In this document: piece after piece, positions 17,888-26,690 of the stretch
Numbering within the stretch: position 1 is the stretch's first letter
How the letters are laid out: each line of letters opens with the position of its first letter
Assembly: GCA_963783335.1 (NCBI GenBank)
Contig: CAWAND010000010.1
Span: 620,001 to 684,000 of the forward strand
Origin: CAWAND01 sp963783335
Lineage (GTDB): Bacteria > Chloroflexota > Anaerolineae > Anaerolineales > E44-bin32
DNA length: 64,000 nucleotides
Direction of reading: 5' to 3'
Made by a program: the position numbers and the translations under genes
Notes under the pieces: generated by a model
Told to the model about the DNA's origin: nothing
The model's input: only the letters and a program-made list of their open reading frames with translations
The model's database searches: none

Positions 17888-18154
17888 GTGACGGAATGCT
17901 ACTGCTACATTCTTGAATGCGCCGATGGAAGCTTCTACACGGGCTGGACGACGGACCCCGAGCGCCGGCTCAAGGAACACAACGCCGGGCGTGGGGCCCG
18001 CTACACACGCTCTCGGCGTCCGCTCAAGCTGGTCTACCTCGAACCTCAAAGTGACCGATCGACAGCCATGCGCCGTGAACGAGCCATCAAGTCCCGCTCT
18101 CGCCAAGCCAAGCTCAAGCTGATTCGGTCCCAGACCCAACCCCCACCCATCTAA
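17888..18154 (+). CDS. GIY-YIG nuclease domain protein (UPF0213/YhbQ-like)
   Basis: An 88-residue single-domain protein. CYCYILECADGSFYTGWT provides the GIY-YIG core, followed by the conserved Arg (RRLKEH) and the AGRGARYT segment. The GTG start at 17888 follows a TATAAT (17876-17881) by six bases, so the transcript is probably leaderless; longer upstream reading lacks family similarity. Members are small putative endonucleases. It lies just ahead of kbl. Confidence 0.85.
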   Translation: MTECYCYILECADGSFYTGWTTDPERRLKEHNAGRGARYTRSRRPLKLVYLEPQSDRSTAMRRERAIKSRSRQAKLKLIRSQTQPPPI

Positions 18155-18170
18155 GGAAAAGAGGCATCGC

Positions 18171-19373
18171 ATGTCTGAGAAGACCGAACCCATGATGAAG
18201 ACCCAGTGGATCGAAGACGAGCTCCAGAGCCTGAAAGACGCCGGGCTGTACAATTCGATCCGCTCGCTCAGCTCGCCGCAAGGCGCTTGGCTGACCGTCG
18301 ATGGCCAAGACGTGCTCAACTTCTGTTCCAACAATTATCTGGGCCTGGCCAACCATCCCCGCCTGATTGCGGCTGCCACTGAGGCGATGGCCACCTATGG
18401 AGTCGGACCGGGCGCAGTGCGCACCATCGCTGGCACCATGGATCTTCACCGCCAGCTTGAGCAACGCCTGGCCGCCTTCAAGGGAGTTGAAGACGCCATC
18501 ACATTCCAATCAGGCTTCAACGCCAATCTGGGCACGATACCGGCCCTGGTCGGGAAGCAAGATGTCGTCTACTCCGATGAGCTCAACCATGCCAGCATCA
18601 TCGACGGCTGCCGACTCTCCGGGGCCACGATCATCCGCTTCGCCCATGCCGATCCTGAAGATCTCAAGCGGCAAATCGAATCCCACAAGGGCGATGGCTA
18701 TCAGCGGGCGATGATCATCACCGACGGTGTATTCAGCATGGATGGCGATGTGGCACCCCTGGATCGGCTTTTTGAGGTGGCCGACCAATATGGCTACCTC
18801 TTGATGGTGGATGACGCGCACGGTGAAGGCGTGCTAGGAAAGGGAGGGCGGGGGATCGTCGACCACTTCGGCCTGCATGGAAAGGTGGACGTTGAAGTAG
18901 GCACATTGTCCAAGGCATTCGGCGTGGTCGGCGGCGTGGTGGCCGGATCTTCACGGATCGTTGAGTGGCTCAAACAGCGCGGCCGGCCCTTCCTGTTTTC
19001 ATCCGCTATGACCGTTCCCGATACTGCTGCTTGCCTGGCAGCCGTCGATTTGCTCGAGGAGTCCACCGAACAGGTTGATCGCTTGTGGGCGAACACCGAG
19101 ACCTTCAAATCCCAGATGAAGTCACTGGGCTTTGACATCGGCACCAGCACCACGCCCATTACGCCGATCATGCTCGGCGAAGCTCCGCTGGCCCAGGAGT
19201 TCAGCCGCAAACTTTTTGAGACGGGGGTATTCGCTATGGCCCTTGGCTACCCGACGGTCCCCAAGGGCAAAGCTCGAATCAGAGTCATGATTTCCGCCGC
19301 TCATAGCCCTCAAGATCTCGAACAGGGTCTGGACGCCTTCGCCGAGGTGGGCCGTAGCCTATCTGTCATTTGA
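18171..19373 (+). CDS. kbl: Glycine C-acetyltransferase / alpha-oxoamine synthase
   Basis: A 400-residue PLP enzyme of the alpha-oxoamine synthase family. Signatures are NFCSNNYLGLANHP, HASIIDGCRLSG, VDDAHGEGVLG and the PLP-lysine segment GTLSKAFGVVGG. Kbl cleaves 2-amino-3-oxobutyrate (from threonine) with CoA to glycine and acetyl-CoA; BioF and related enzymes share the fold. Length and N-terminus (LYNSIRSLSSPQG) fit Kbl best. No threonine dehydrogenase is adjacent. A terminator-like hairpin follows. Confidence 0.88.
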   Translation: MSEKTEPMMKTQWIEDELQSLKDAGLYNSIRSLSSPQGAWLTVDGQDVLNFCSNNYLGLANHPRLIAAATEAMATYGVGPGAVRTIAGTMDLHRQLEQRLAAFKGVEDAITFQSGFNANLGTIPALVGKQDVVYSDELNHASIIDGCRLSGATIIRFAHADPEDLKRQIESHKGDGYQRAMIITDGVFSMDGDVAPLDRLFEVADQYGYLLMVDDAHGEGVLGKGGRGIVDHFGLHGKVDVEVGTLSKAFGVVGGVVAGSSRIVEWLKQRGRPFLFSSAMTVPDTAACLAAVDLLEESTEQVDRLWANTETFKSQMKSLGFDIGTSTTPITPIMLGEAPLAQEFSRKLFETGVFAMALGYPTVPKGKARIRVMISAAHSPQDLEQGLDAFAEVGRSLSVI

Positions 19374-19406
19374 ACGATCTATTTGGAACGGAGCAGGGAA
19401 AAGCGA

Positions 19407-19430
19407 CGTGCGGTGGGAGCCCACCGCACG
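19407..19430 (+). terminator. Terminator-like hairpin after kbl
   Basis: Eleven-base perfect arms CGTGCGGTGGG / CCCACCGCACG around two bases, followed by TTTG. It lies 33 bases after the kbl stop codon. Confidence 0.65.
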
Positions 19431-19464
19431 TTTGATGCGCATACTTCGGTTGGTTTCACCGCAA

Positions 19465-19535
19465 AGAAAAAACCCTGGCGCGGGTTCGATGGGAGCAGGC
19501 TATGATGCAGGCTTCGGTGCGCAATGAGCCAGGGT
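19465..19535 (-). ncRNA. Candidate small RNA of about 70 bases
   Basis: A complete transcription unit on the minus strand. A promoter (GTGACA 19570-19565, 17-base spacer, TACAAT 19547-19542) predicts a start at 19535-19536. The RNA would begin ACCCTGGC, pair with GCCAGGGT at its 3' end, and finish with six T residues (19472-19467). The enclosed 50 bases are GC-rich and contain the direct repeat GCCTGC. It does not match SRP RNA, 6S RNA or a tRNA by eye. It could also be only the terminator of the upstream minus-strand gene, but the promoter argues for an independent unit. Confidence 0.5.
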
Positions 19536-19586
19536 CAAGGCATTGTAACACAGATTGTGAAATCTGTCACTATCAGAGACAGCGGT

Positions 19587-19904
19587 TCAGAATTGGAACC
19601 AACCCTGGCCCGGCACGGTCCTGCGGCGATAGTTGGTCACGTAAGTTTTGAAGCGTTCTTCAAGAGCAGCGAAGGTATCGCTGGTCAGGATCTCTTCCAT
19701 TGAGCGGCCATCGGCAGCCATAAACGCGATCAGCCGCAGAGGGTACTCGCCGTAGGCCGTATGCCAGGACTCGCACATGGTCAAGCCCAAGCGCTCAAGC
19801 CGAGGGATGAATTCACCCATCAAGTAGTCGAAGTAGGACTCACGCAGTTCGGCAACGGGGTCGTACGTCATGAGCAGTTTGACAGAACGTCGATCAATAT
19901 CCAT
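19587..19904 (-). CDS. Conserved hypothetical protein
   Basis: A 105-residue protein. Its size, the YDPVAELRESYFDYLMGEF start, and strand/helix spacing (LRLIAFMAADGRSMEEILTSD) suggest a dimeric alpha/beta-barrel fold, but I do not recognise a family. No signal peptide is visible. The ATG at 19904 is used; an internal ATG at 19871 is possible because neither has a strong ribosome site. Confidence 0.55.
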   Translation of the reverse strand: MDIDRRSVKLLMTYDPVAELRESYFDYLMGEFIPRLERLGLTMCESWHTAYGEYPLRLIAFMAADGRSMEEILTSDTFAALEERFKTYVTNYRRRTVPGQGWFQF

Positions 19905-20153
19905 ATCGAGATGTGAGCCTCGGACTCAACAGGCCCCAGGGATTAGCCCGGGAGGATGGTGTGCTGATCGCCGTGTTCGACCCATAGATCTTGACTTTCC
20001 CCAACGCCTGGGAGGAACTTGCCCATTCTCATGTCTGATCCAGGCCACAGACTGGCGGCATTATAACATCAGCTCATTCGGCTGGGGGGCAGCCGGACGC
20101 CGACCCATCCCAAGGGCGGACCTGCTCGCCTTTGCCTCTGATTGGAGACCACG

Positions 20154-21392
20154 ATGAACCTCGACCCCGATCGAATTCGCGCCCAATTCCCGGCTTTGCG
20201 GGGAAACGCCGTGTTTTTCGATAATCCCGGGGGAACCCAGGTGCCGCAGCGGGTGGTCGACCGTATGTCGAACTACCTCCTTCACACGAACGCCAATCAC
20301 GGCGGCGCCTTCCAAACAAGCCTCGAATCCGACGCCATTCTCGAACAGGCACACATGGCCGTCGCCAACATGTTCAACGCGGCCAGCCCGGACGAGATCG
20401 TCTTCGGGCCGAATATGACCACGCTGACGTTCTCCATCAGCCGTGCGCTGACATCTCGGCTGGGCCCCAAGGATGAGATCATCGTCACTCGCTTGGATCA
20501 TGATGCCAACATATCCCCTTGGCTGATGGCAGCCGAAGACCGGGGTTGCACCATTCGCTGGCTGGATTTTGACGTGGAAGACTGCACGTTGAACCTGGAT
20601 CAATATGCCGATCTTCTTTCCGACCGCACCAGGATTGTGGCAGTTGGTTACGCATCCAACGCCGTCGGGACAATCAATCCCATAAACCAAATCGTCCGCA
20701 TGGCGCACGATGCGGGAGCCCTGTGCTATGTGGACGCCGTGCAGTTTGCCCCCCACGGCGTGATAGATGTCCAAGAGCTGGATTGCGATTTTCTGGTCGC
20801 CTCTGCCTACAAGTTTTTCGGACCGCACGTCGGCGCTCTCTACGGGAAGGCCGAACACCTGGACTCCTTACGCGCCTACAAAGTCCGTCCTGCTCCGGAC
20901 AAACCTCCGGGCAAGTTCGAGACCGGCACCCAAAACCATGAGGGGTTGGCGGGCACACTCGGCGCCCTTGAGTATCTTGCTTGGGCAGGCAGCGGTACTC
21001 CGGACGAAGGGAGTTCCGTCGATCCAACGCGCCAGGCGCTTGTCAGCGCGCTTGAGCTCACGCTGGACTACGAAAGGGACCTGACTGCCCACTTGTTGGA
21101 TACCCTGACCAAGTTGCCTGAGGTCCATGTTTTTGGCCTGACGGAGGCCTCCGACCTCGGCCGCCGCGTGCCGACGGTCTCCATCCGTATCCAGGGCATT
21201 GCGCCGCGTCATGCGGCCGAGAAGTTGGCATCTCAAGGGATCTATGTCTGGGACGGCAACTTCTACGCCCTTGCGGTCACCCGCCGGCTGGGTGTTGAGG
21301 ATGACGGAGGGTTGATCCGAATAGGGCTGGCACACTACAACACCCACGCTGAAATTGACCGTCTGGGGAGTGCTCTGGCGGAGTTAAGGTAG
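20154..21392 (+). CDS. Cysteine desulfurase-like class V aminotransferase
   Basis: A 412-residue PLP enzyme. Signatures are AVFFDNPGGTQVPQ at the start, LDHDANISPWL, VDAVQFAPHGVIDV and the PLP-lysine ASAYKFFGPHVGALYGK. It belongs with the VC1184-type cysteine-desulfurase family rather than with SufS or IscS proper; the usual active-site Cys loop near the C-terminus is not obvious. The ATG at 20154 follows a ggag site. No Fe-S assembly genes are adjacent, so the physiological reaction is uncertain. Confidence 0.82.
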   Translation: MNLDPDRIRAQFPALRGNAVFFDNPGGTQVPQRVVDRMSNYLLHTNANHGGAFQTSLESDAILEQAHMAVANMFNAASPDEIVFGPNMTTLTFSISRALTSRLGPKDEIIVTRLDHDANISPWLMAAEDRGCTIRWLDFDVEDCTLNLDQYADLLSDRTRIVAVGYASNAVGTINPINQIVRMAHDAGALCYVDAVQFAPHGVIDVQELDCDFLVASAYKFFGPHVGALYGKAEHLDSLRAYKVRPAPDKPPGKFETGTQNHEGLAGTLGALEYLAWAGSGTPDEGSSVDPTRQALVSALELTLDYERDLTAHLLDTLTKLPEVHVFGLTEASDLGRRVPTVSIRIQGIAPRHAAEKLASQGIYVWDGNFYALAVTRRLGVEDDGGLIRIGLAHYNTHAEIDRLGSALAELR

Positions 21393-21415
21393 GGGGAATC
21401 CTGCCCTTAAAACAC

Positions 21416-21455
21416 AGGCAGACATCTAGGTGAGGGGGGCACCCAGACGTCTGAC
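21416..21455. terminator. Imperfect hairpin between convergent genes
   Basis: CAGACATCTAGG pairs imperfectly with CCAGACGTCTG across a G-rich loop, between two genes that converge. There is no clear T run. Confidence 0.35.
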
Positions 21456-21517
21456 TGTGTGATCAAGTATACCTAAAACTGACCTACCGTCAAGCCGGGC
21501 TCTGCTGCTGGAGCCGC

Positions 21518-21955
21518 CTATGGGCCCGACTTTGCCCGCCCCGCCTCCTCTAAGAATGCCCTGACAATCGCCACCGCATGATCTGGGTCGTCATAGGGTT
21601 CGACCCGCAGGCCCTTAGTCTGATTGCCAGTAATCATCTTAGAGACCACGGCCCCACGCCGATAGCAGCACAGGACCGGCTTCCCCAGGCCGAGCGCCGC
21701 CGCAATCTCGTAGCCCACCCCATGGGAAGGCGTGGATACTTCGGCCACCAACGCGTCGCACGCCTCGATCCAAGCCATATCCCTAAGATAGATATCCTGC
21801 GGCACAACCGTGCGTTCGAGATCCATAACGTCCGATCGGGCCAGATGGGCTGTGGGCACAATGTGGCCAGATTGGAGGAGGTCATCGACCAGGCGCTCGT
21901 AGACTGCCTGGTCCCCACGGCCGCCGGTCAATGAGCAGGAGAAGTAAATGTTCAC
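21518..21955 (-). CDS. Nucleoside 2-deoxyribosyltransferase-like / DNPH1-type N-hydrolase
   Basis: A 145-residue protein beginning IYFSCSLTGGRG, followed by VVPQDIYLRDMAWIEACDALVAEVSTPSHGVGYE. These match the Rcl/DNPH1 branch of the 2-deoxyribosyltransferase family, which cleaves deoxynucleoside 5'-monophosphates; the Asp in RDMAW and Glu in GVGYE are the expected catalytic residues. A nucleotide-sanitising role is likely but the nucleotide is unknown. Confidence 0.82.
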   Translation of the reverse strand: MNIYFSCSLTGGRGDQAVYERLVDDLLQSGHIVPTAHLARSDVMDLERTVVPQDIYLRDMAWIEACDALVAEVSTPSHGVGYEIAAALGLGKPVLCCYRRGAVVSKMITGNQTKGLRVEPYDDPDHAVAIVRAFLEEAGRAKSGP

Positions 21956-22072
21956 TTGTCGTCTTCCTCAGCCTGGGCGGACCTTTTTCCACGCAAGGAG
22001 CGTCCTCTCTTTGGCTGGTGTTTTACGGCTTCGACATTTCATGCTAATATCGCGCACAATCAGGAGGCGTCC

Positions 22073-22684
22073 ATGGATACGGGAAATCCCCTCCGCGCAC
22101 TCCAGGCTGAAGTCAACCGCTTGCGGGATGAAAATCAAGACTTAAAGGATGAGATTGCCATCCTTCGCGCCTCGATGGACTCCCTGATCAGCCTCGATGT
22201 CCTCATTCAGAGCATGAAGCCCGATACGGATGTGCTGGCCATGCTGGACGACGTGCTGGCATCCGCCTTGAACGCCGTGGGTGCCAGTGCCGGTTCCTTG
22301 CTGCTGGTCGACCCAGAAAAGGATGAGTTGGCTTTCGCCGTCGTGCATGGCCAAGCGCGCGATCGCCTCACCGGATTCCGCATGCCGATTTCCGAGGGCA
22401 TTGCTGGATGGGTGGCCACCAACAAGAAGAGCGCCCTCGTGCGCGACGTTCAGGCAGACCCCCGCTTCTCGCCCAGGGTGGATGTGACCTTCGATTTCCA
22501 GACCCGGTCGCTTGCGTGCGTACCGTTGATGGAAGACGAAAAGGTCATCGGCGTCATCGAAGCTGTCAACAAGACCTACGACAGGGATTTCTCCGACAAC
22601 GACGGCAACCAACTCAAGGTCGTCGCCCAGCTGGCTGTGGCCGCCATCCGTCGTGCCGAACGGCTCACTGAGCCGGAAGGTTAG
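22073..22684 (+). CDS. GAF-domain protein with N-terminal coiled coil
   Basis: A 203-residue cytoplasmic protein. Residues 1-40 are a coiled coil (VNRLRDENQDLKDEIAIL); residues 45-195 form one GAF domain (GASAGSLLLVD, GIAGWVATNKKSALVRDV, CVPLMEDEKVIGVIEAVNK). There is no output domain, so it may act as a sensor partner. The ATG follows caggagg, and a TGCTAATAT extended -10-like element lies about 28 bases upstream. The ligand is unknown. Confidence 0.85.
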   Translation: MDTGNPLRALQAEVNRLRDENQDLKDEIAILRASMDSLISLDVLIQSMKPDTDVLAMLDDVLASALNAVGASAGSLLLVDPEKDELAFAVVHGQARDRLTGFRMPISEGIAGWVATNKKSALVRDVQADPRFSPRVDVTFDFQTRSLACVPLMEDEKVIGVIEAVNKTYDRDFSDNDGNQLKVVAQLAVAAIRRAERLTEPEG

Positions 22685-22690
22685 ATCGGG

Positions 22691-25252
22691 CTAGCTGCGA
22701 AGTACGGCCCCGAGTTCGCTCTTTAATCCCTCCACGATCATTGTCCGCACTTGGGTAACTTCGTCATCCGTTAGCGTCCGATCTGGCGATTGATAGACGA
22801 CGGAATAGGCGAGGCTTCGCTTGCCCGGACCGATTTGATCACCCTGATAGACATCGAAGATCTTAACTCCCACCACCAAATTCCCACCATACTTGTGGAT
22901 CGCCTCCTCAACCTTCGTCGCCGGCACACGTTCGTCAACGACCAGCGCCAAATCTTCCAGGACCGGAGGGTAGGCGGGGACGGGTTCAACACTGAACCGC
23001 TCAGGGATCGAAGGAAGCACCGCCTGGATGTCAAGGTCAGCCGCCACCACCGGATGGGCGTCGAGGCCAAAGGCCTCCGAGACCAACGGATGGAGCTCGC
23101 CCAACCAACCTAGGCGGCTGTCTCTCCATAGAACTTCGGCACATTTCCCCGGATGGAAACTGGGGTGGTCGGCCGGCGTGTAGCTGATCCCATCCAGATG
23201 CAGTGCCTCGAACAGGGATTCGAGCAAGCCCTTCAGATGAAAGAAATCCATGTCATGTGGCGCTTCGCCCTCTCGCCAATCGGGCGGAGCAGCGAACCCC
23301 GTGAGGGCAACGACCAATCTCAGAGGCTCCTCTGGCAGCACCTGTCCCTCGGTCGGCAGATAAACAGGCGCTATCTCGAAGACCGCCAGCCTTTGTCGAA
23401 TATTGCGGTTGTTCTGCAGCACCGGGAGCACACTGGCGAGCAGATTCCGCCGCATCACGGTCATGTCCGAGGTGAGCGGATTGGCCAGACCCAAATAGGG
23501 TAAGTCCTGAGCCGTGCCCCCTGGATAGAGCCTATTCTCGGCCTCTGGGGTCGTAAGCCGGTAGGTGACAACTTCCTGCAGACCCAAATCCACCAGCAGA
23601 TCGCGAATCCTGTCCACCCATTCCGATTCCGCATTGCGCATCTGCGGCGGCAGCGGATCTTCGAGCAGGGTCTCCGGGATACGATCGTACCCATAGATCC
23701 GAGCCACCTCCTCCATCAGATCCGCTTGCCCAATAACGCCCTCGCCGATGTCAAGTCGATGATCTGGGATCTTAATCGCCAACCGGCCGCCCTCGAGCGG
23801 TTCCACATCAAACTCAAGTCGAATGAGAATGTCCGCCAATTCTTCCTGGCCGAGTTCTATCCCTAGCCAGCGGGAGACAGCGGCGGGGGAAATCTCAATT
23901 GGCGATCTCGCTGGCGGCAGGGGATACTCATCCATCAAACCTTCGGCCACCTCACCGTCCGACAACTGGTGCATCAGAGCCAGGCCGCGCCGCACGCCGC
24001 GTTCGGCCATCGCCGGATGAACGCCTCGCGAGAAGCGGTAGGCCGCCTCAGACGACAGCTTCTGGCTGGCGAGTGTGCGCCTGATGTTGATCAGATTCCA
24101 GGCCGCGCCCTCGAGCAGCACGTTGACCGTTTCAGGTCCGACTTCCAACTCCAGCCCGCCCATCACACCGCCAATCGAAAGGGCACCCGCCGTGTCGGCG
24201 ACCAAAACGGTGAAGTCGTCCAGATCACGTTCCACGTCGTCCAGCGTGGTCAGCTTCTCGCCCGGCGCCGCCTGGCGAGTGATGATGGTCGGTGCTTTGC
24301 CTCCTGCGCGTTCGACCAGCACATCGTAGTCGAACGCGTGCAGCGGCTCGCCGATTTCGAGCATGACGTAGTTGGTGGAATCGACGATGTTGTTGATTGG
24401 CCGCATCCCGGCCAGTTTTAGGCGCCGCTGCAACCAATATGGGCTGGGTTCGATTTTCACCCCCTCGATCAGGCCAGCCACGAATCGCGGGTTCAGCTCG
24501 GGAACTTCAATTTGAATGCTGAGGCGGCCCTTGATAGACGGGCCGGTCCAGTCCACACTGTAGTCTGGCGCCTCGAGCGGTACGTCTAACAGCGCCGAGA
24601 CCTCGCGCGCCACGCCCAAGATATTGGCATCGCGGGCGATATTGGGTGTGATGTCAATGTCAAAGACGACGTCGCCCATAACGTCGGCCAAGGGTTTGCC
24701 GACAGGTGCATCGTCATCCAGAACGATGATGCCTTCGTGGCCCTCAGAAATGCCCAGTTCCTTCTCAGAGCAGACCATGGACGACAATTCGACGCCCCGG
24801 ATCTTGGCCTTCTTCAGGCGGACAATCTCCCAGCCGGGCTGATGACCGTCATAGAGCTCGGCGCCCTCTTTGGCATAGGCGACCTTGAGCGGGGTCTCCA
24901 ATTCACCCTGCCCCTTGAGATCGAAGAGATTGGGCGCACCGGTCAGAACGGTGTTTTCCTGCTCACCGTCAAACAGCCGGCACAGTACCAGGCGATCGGC
25001 GTTGGGATGTGGCATCACCTCACGAATCTCACCCACAACGATCTTGTCCGGATCCCAGGCGATGCCGCTGACCATCGCCTGGCGCCGCTCGCCACCATCA
25101 TCTGTCTCGAGCTGACTGCTGCCCGGCATAGGTTCCCCAACGTAGCGGATCTCAGTCACCTCAAGCCCCGCCAGGGTCAGCCTTTCCGCCAAGACGTGCG
25201 GCGGGACCTCGATGGTCACAAAATCCTTCACCCATGAAAGAGGTACTTTCAT
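22691..25252 (-). CDS. pheT: Phenylalanyl-tRNA synthetase beta subunit
   Basis: An 853-residue PheT of full bacterial length: an N-terminal tRNA-binding domain (MPHPNADRLVLCRL), B3/B4 editing region (HAFDYDVL), B5 domain, core (AYRFSRGVHPAMAERG) and the C-terminal ferredoxin-like anticodon-binding domain (FDVYQGDQIGPGKRSLAYSV). It forms a heterotetramer with PheS and charges tRNA-Phe. It follows pheS by 45 bases and shares the T-box control upstream. Confidence 0.97.
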   Translation of the reverse strand: MKVPLSWVKDFVTIEVPPHVLAERLTLAGLEVTEIRYVGEPMPGSSQLETDDGGERRQAMVSGIAWDPDKIVVGEIREVMPHPNADRLVLCRLFDGEQENTVLTGAPNLFDLKGQGELETPLKVAYAKEGAELYDGHQPGWEIVRLKKAKIRGVELSSMVCSEKELGISEGHEGIIVLDDDAPVGKPLADVMGDVVFDIDITPNIARDANILGVAREVSALLDVPLEAPDYSVDWTGPSIKGRLSIQIEVPELNPRFVAGLIEGVKIEPSPYWLQRRLKLAGMRPINNIVDSTNYVMLEIGEPLHAFDYDVLVERAGGKAPTIITRQAAPGEKLTTLDDVERDLDDFTVLVADTAGALSIGGVMGGLELEVGPETVNVLLEGAAWNLINIRRTLASQKLSSEAAYRFSRGVHPAMAERGVRRGLALMHQLSDGEVAEGLMDEYPLPPARSPIEISPAAVSRWLGIELGQEELADILIRLEFDVEPLEGGRLAIKIPDHRLDIGEGVIGQADLMEEVARIYGYDRIPETLLEDPLPPQMRNAESEWVDRIRDLLVDLGLQEVVTYRLTTPEAENRLYPGGTAQDLPYLGLANPLTSDMTVMRRNLLASVLPVLQNNRNIRQRLAVFEIAPVYLPTEGQVLPEEPLRLVVALTGFAAPPDWREGEAPHDMDFFHLKGLLESLFEALHLDGISYTPADHPSFHPGKCAEVLWRDSRLGWLGELHPLVSEAFGLDAHPVVAADLDIQAVLPSIPERFSVEPVPAYPPVLEDLALVVDERVPATKVEEAIHKYGGNLVVGVKIFDVYQGDQIGPGKRSLAYSVVYQSPDRTLTDDEVTQVRTMIVEGLKSELGAVLRS

Positions 25253-25297
25253 CCTGTCAATCGCTCCTTGCTTCGCACGCGCCGTCGTCCCAACCGC

Positions 25298-26323
25298 CTA
25301 GAACTGTTCAAGAAAGCGCATATCGTTGGCCCAGAAGAGGCGTATATCGTCCAGACGGTGCATCAGCATCTTGATTCGCTCGGGGCCCATTCCGAAGGCG
25401 AAGCCGGAGAAGATCTCTGGGTCGTAGCCCCCATTGAGGAGCACCGTCGGGTGGACCATCCCGCAACCCAGGATCTCCAGCCAGCCAGTGTGTTTGCACA
25501 CCGAACAACCTTCCCCCATACACACAAAGCATTCAATGTCCAGCTCGCCCGATGGCTCGGTGAAGGGGAAATGCGAGGCACGAAACCGGGTCTTGACGCC
25601 ATCCCCAAACATATGGCGGGCGAAGCCATTCAGCGTGCCCTTGAGATCGGTCATCGTGATATGTTTTCCAACCGCCAGGCCCTCTATCTGATTGAATTGG
25701 ACTTCGGATCGAGTGGTGATCTGCTCATAGCGATAGCACATTCCCGGCAAAACCACTCGGATGGGATCGGGCGAGCGCTCGCGCATAATCCGGATCTGTC
25801 CAGGCGAGGTATGGGTTCGCAGGAGGACTCCGGGCGTGGTCGTATAGAACGTGTCCCACATGTCCCGGGCCGGATGATGGGCCGGCATGTTCAGCAGTTC
25901 AAAATTGTGATCTTCGGTCTCGACCTCACGCGAGGTATAGATTTGGAAGCCCATCTCGCGCCAGATGTCGAGGATCATGCGCAGATTCTGGGTCGATGGG
26001 TGGAGACGGCCTCGCACCATTGGCCTCCCCGGGAGCGTAACGTCCAGCGCTTCCTGGCGCAGCTTTCTATCCAGGGCTGCCGCTTGCACGGCCGCCCGCT
26101 GGCGCGCCAATTCAAATTCCAACGTGGTCTTGACTTCGTTGGCCTTCCGTCCCACCTGCGGCCGTTCTTCCGGCTTCAGGTCCGGGATGGACGTCACGAT
26201 TTGGCTCAGTTCAGCCGAGCGGCTCAGAAACGTTTGCCGCCACGCGAGCAGCTGTTCTTCGTCTTTGGCTGCTTCCAAGGCTTTCAAGGCTTGGGCCTGT
26301 ATCTCATCCAATGCTTTCAGCAT
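25298..26323 (-). CDS. pheS: Phenylalanyl-tRNA synthetase alpha subunit
   Basis: A 341-residue class II synthetase subunit with motif 2 around VLLRTHTSPGQIR and VLPGMCYRYE, motif 3 as FGMGPERIKMLMH, and the usual end IRLFWANDMRFLEQF. The N-terminal coiled coil binds tRNA-Phe. The ATG has aggaggc upstream. The FVCMGEGCSVCKHTGWLEILGCGMVHP segment is the normal phenylalanine pocket region. It is preceded by a T-box leader with its own promoter. Confidence 0.97.
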   Translation of the reverse strand: MLKALDEIQAQALKALEAAKDEEQLLAWRQTFLSRSAELSQIVTSIPDLKPEERPQVGRKANEVKTTLEFELARQRAAVQAAALDRKLRQEALDVTLPGRPMVRGRLHPSTQNLRMILDIWREMGFQIYTSREVETEDHNFELLNMPAHHPARDMWDTFYTTTPGVLLRTHTSPGQIRIMRERSPDPIRVVLPGMCYRYEQITTRSEVQFNQIEGLAVGKHITMTDLKGTLNGFARHMFGDGVKTRFRASHFPFTEPSGELDIECFVCMGEGCSVCKHTGWLEILGCGMVHPTVLLNGGYDPEIFSGFAFGMGPERIKMLMHRLDDIRLFWANDMRFLEQF

Positions 26324-26364
26324 CGTGCCTCCTGGCCGTACGCGTGCAGCGCACGCAGTCCAAC

Positions 26365-26396
26365 AAAAAATCTCTCGCCCGAAAAGGGACGAGAGA
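26365..26396 (-). terminator. T-box-controlled terminator before pheS
   Basis: On the minus strand, TCTCTCGTCCC pairs with GGGCGAGAGA across TTTTC and is followed by six T residues. It is the terminator half of the T-box switch. Confidence 0.88.
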
Positions 26397-26655
26397 CACC
26401 TCCCGCGGTACCACCCTCGTTGGCCAACACTGGCCCACTCATCCTCGACGGCCTTCTTTCGGCGATCGAGTCCCTGCTCTAACGGTGGGGCTCCGGCCCA
26501 AACTACCAGCCCGGCGAATTTCGAGGGCCTTCACTTGGGCAGCTCAGAAGGGAACTTCGAGGGGATTCATCCGAGCCGGGGTTTCAGTCACGCCCCGACC
26601 TCCCTGGCGAATTCCACCCGCCTACTTTCCTTCGTCAAAGCTGTTGTTGTCTGTT
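26365..26655 (-). promoter_or_regulatory. T-box riboswitch leader of pheST
   Basis: The minus-strand leader contains the near-invariant T-box sequence GAGGGTGGTACCGCGG (26419-26404), a stem I start with the AGTA motif (GGAAAGTAGG around 26628-26619), and a terminator directly before pheS. Uncharged tRNA-Phe would pair with TGGT in the T-box and with a UUC specifier to prevent termination. I could not place the specifier codon with certainty among several UUC triplets. Confidence 0.92.
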
Positions 26656-26661
26656 TCGATC

Positions 26662-26690
26662 ATCATAATTATCGAAGTGCGGCTTGTCAA
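26662..26690 (-). promoter_or_regulatory. Promoter of the pheST leader
   Basis: TTGACA (26690-26685), a 17-base spacer and TATGAT (26667-26662). The TGA stop codon of the upstream HAD gene (26689-26687) lies inside the -35 hexamer. Confidence 0.8.

Noticed and set aside
19465..19535. SRP RNA identity for the small RNA
   Set aside because: The GGAAGGAGCAGC-type domain IV core is not found in the correct strand and position.
25268..26482. 404-residue open frame antisense to pheS and its leader
   Set aside because: It overlaps pheS and the T-box in full; both are clearly supported, and this frame has no family signature.
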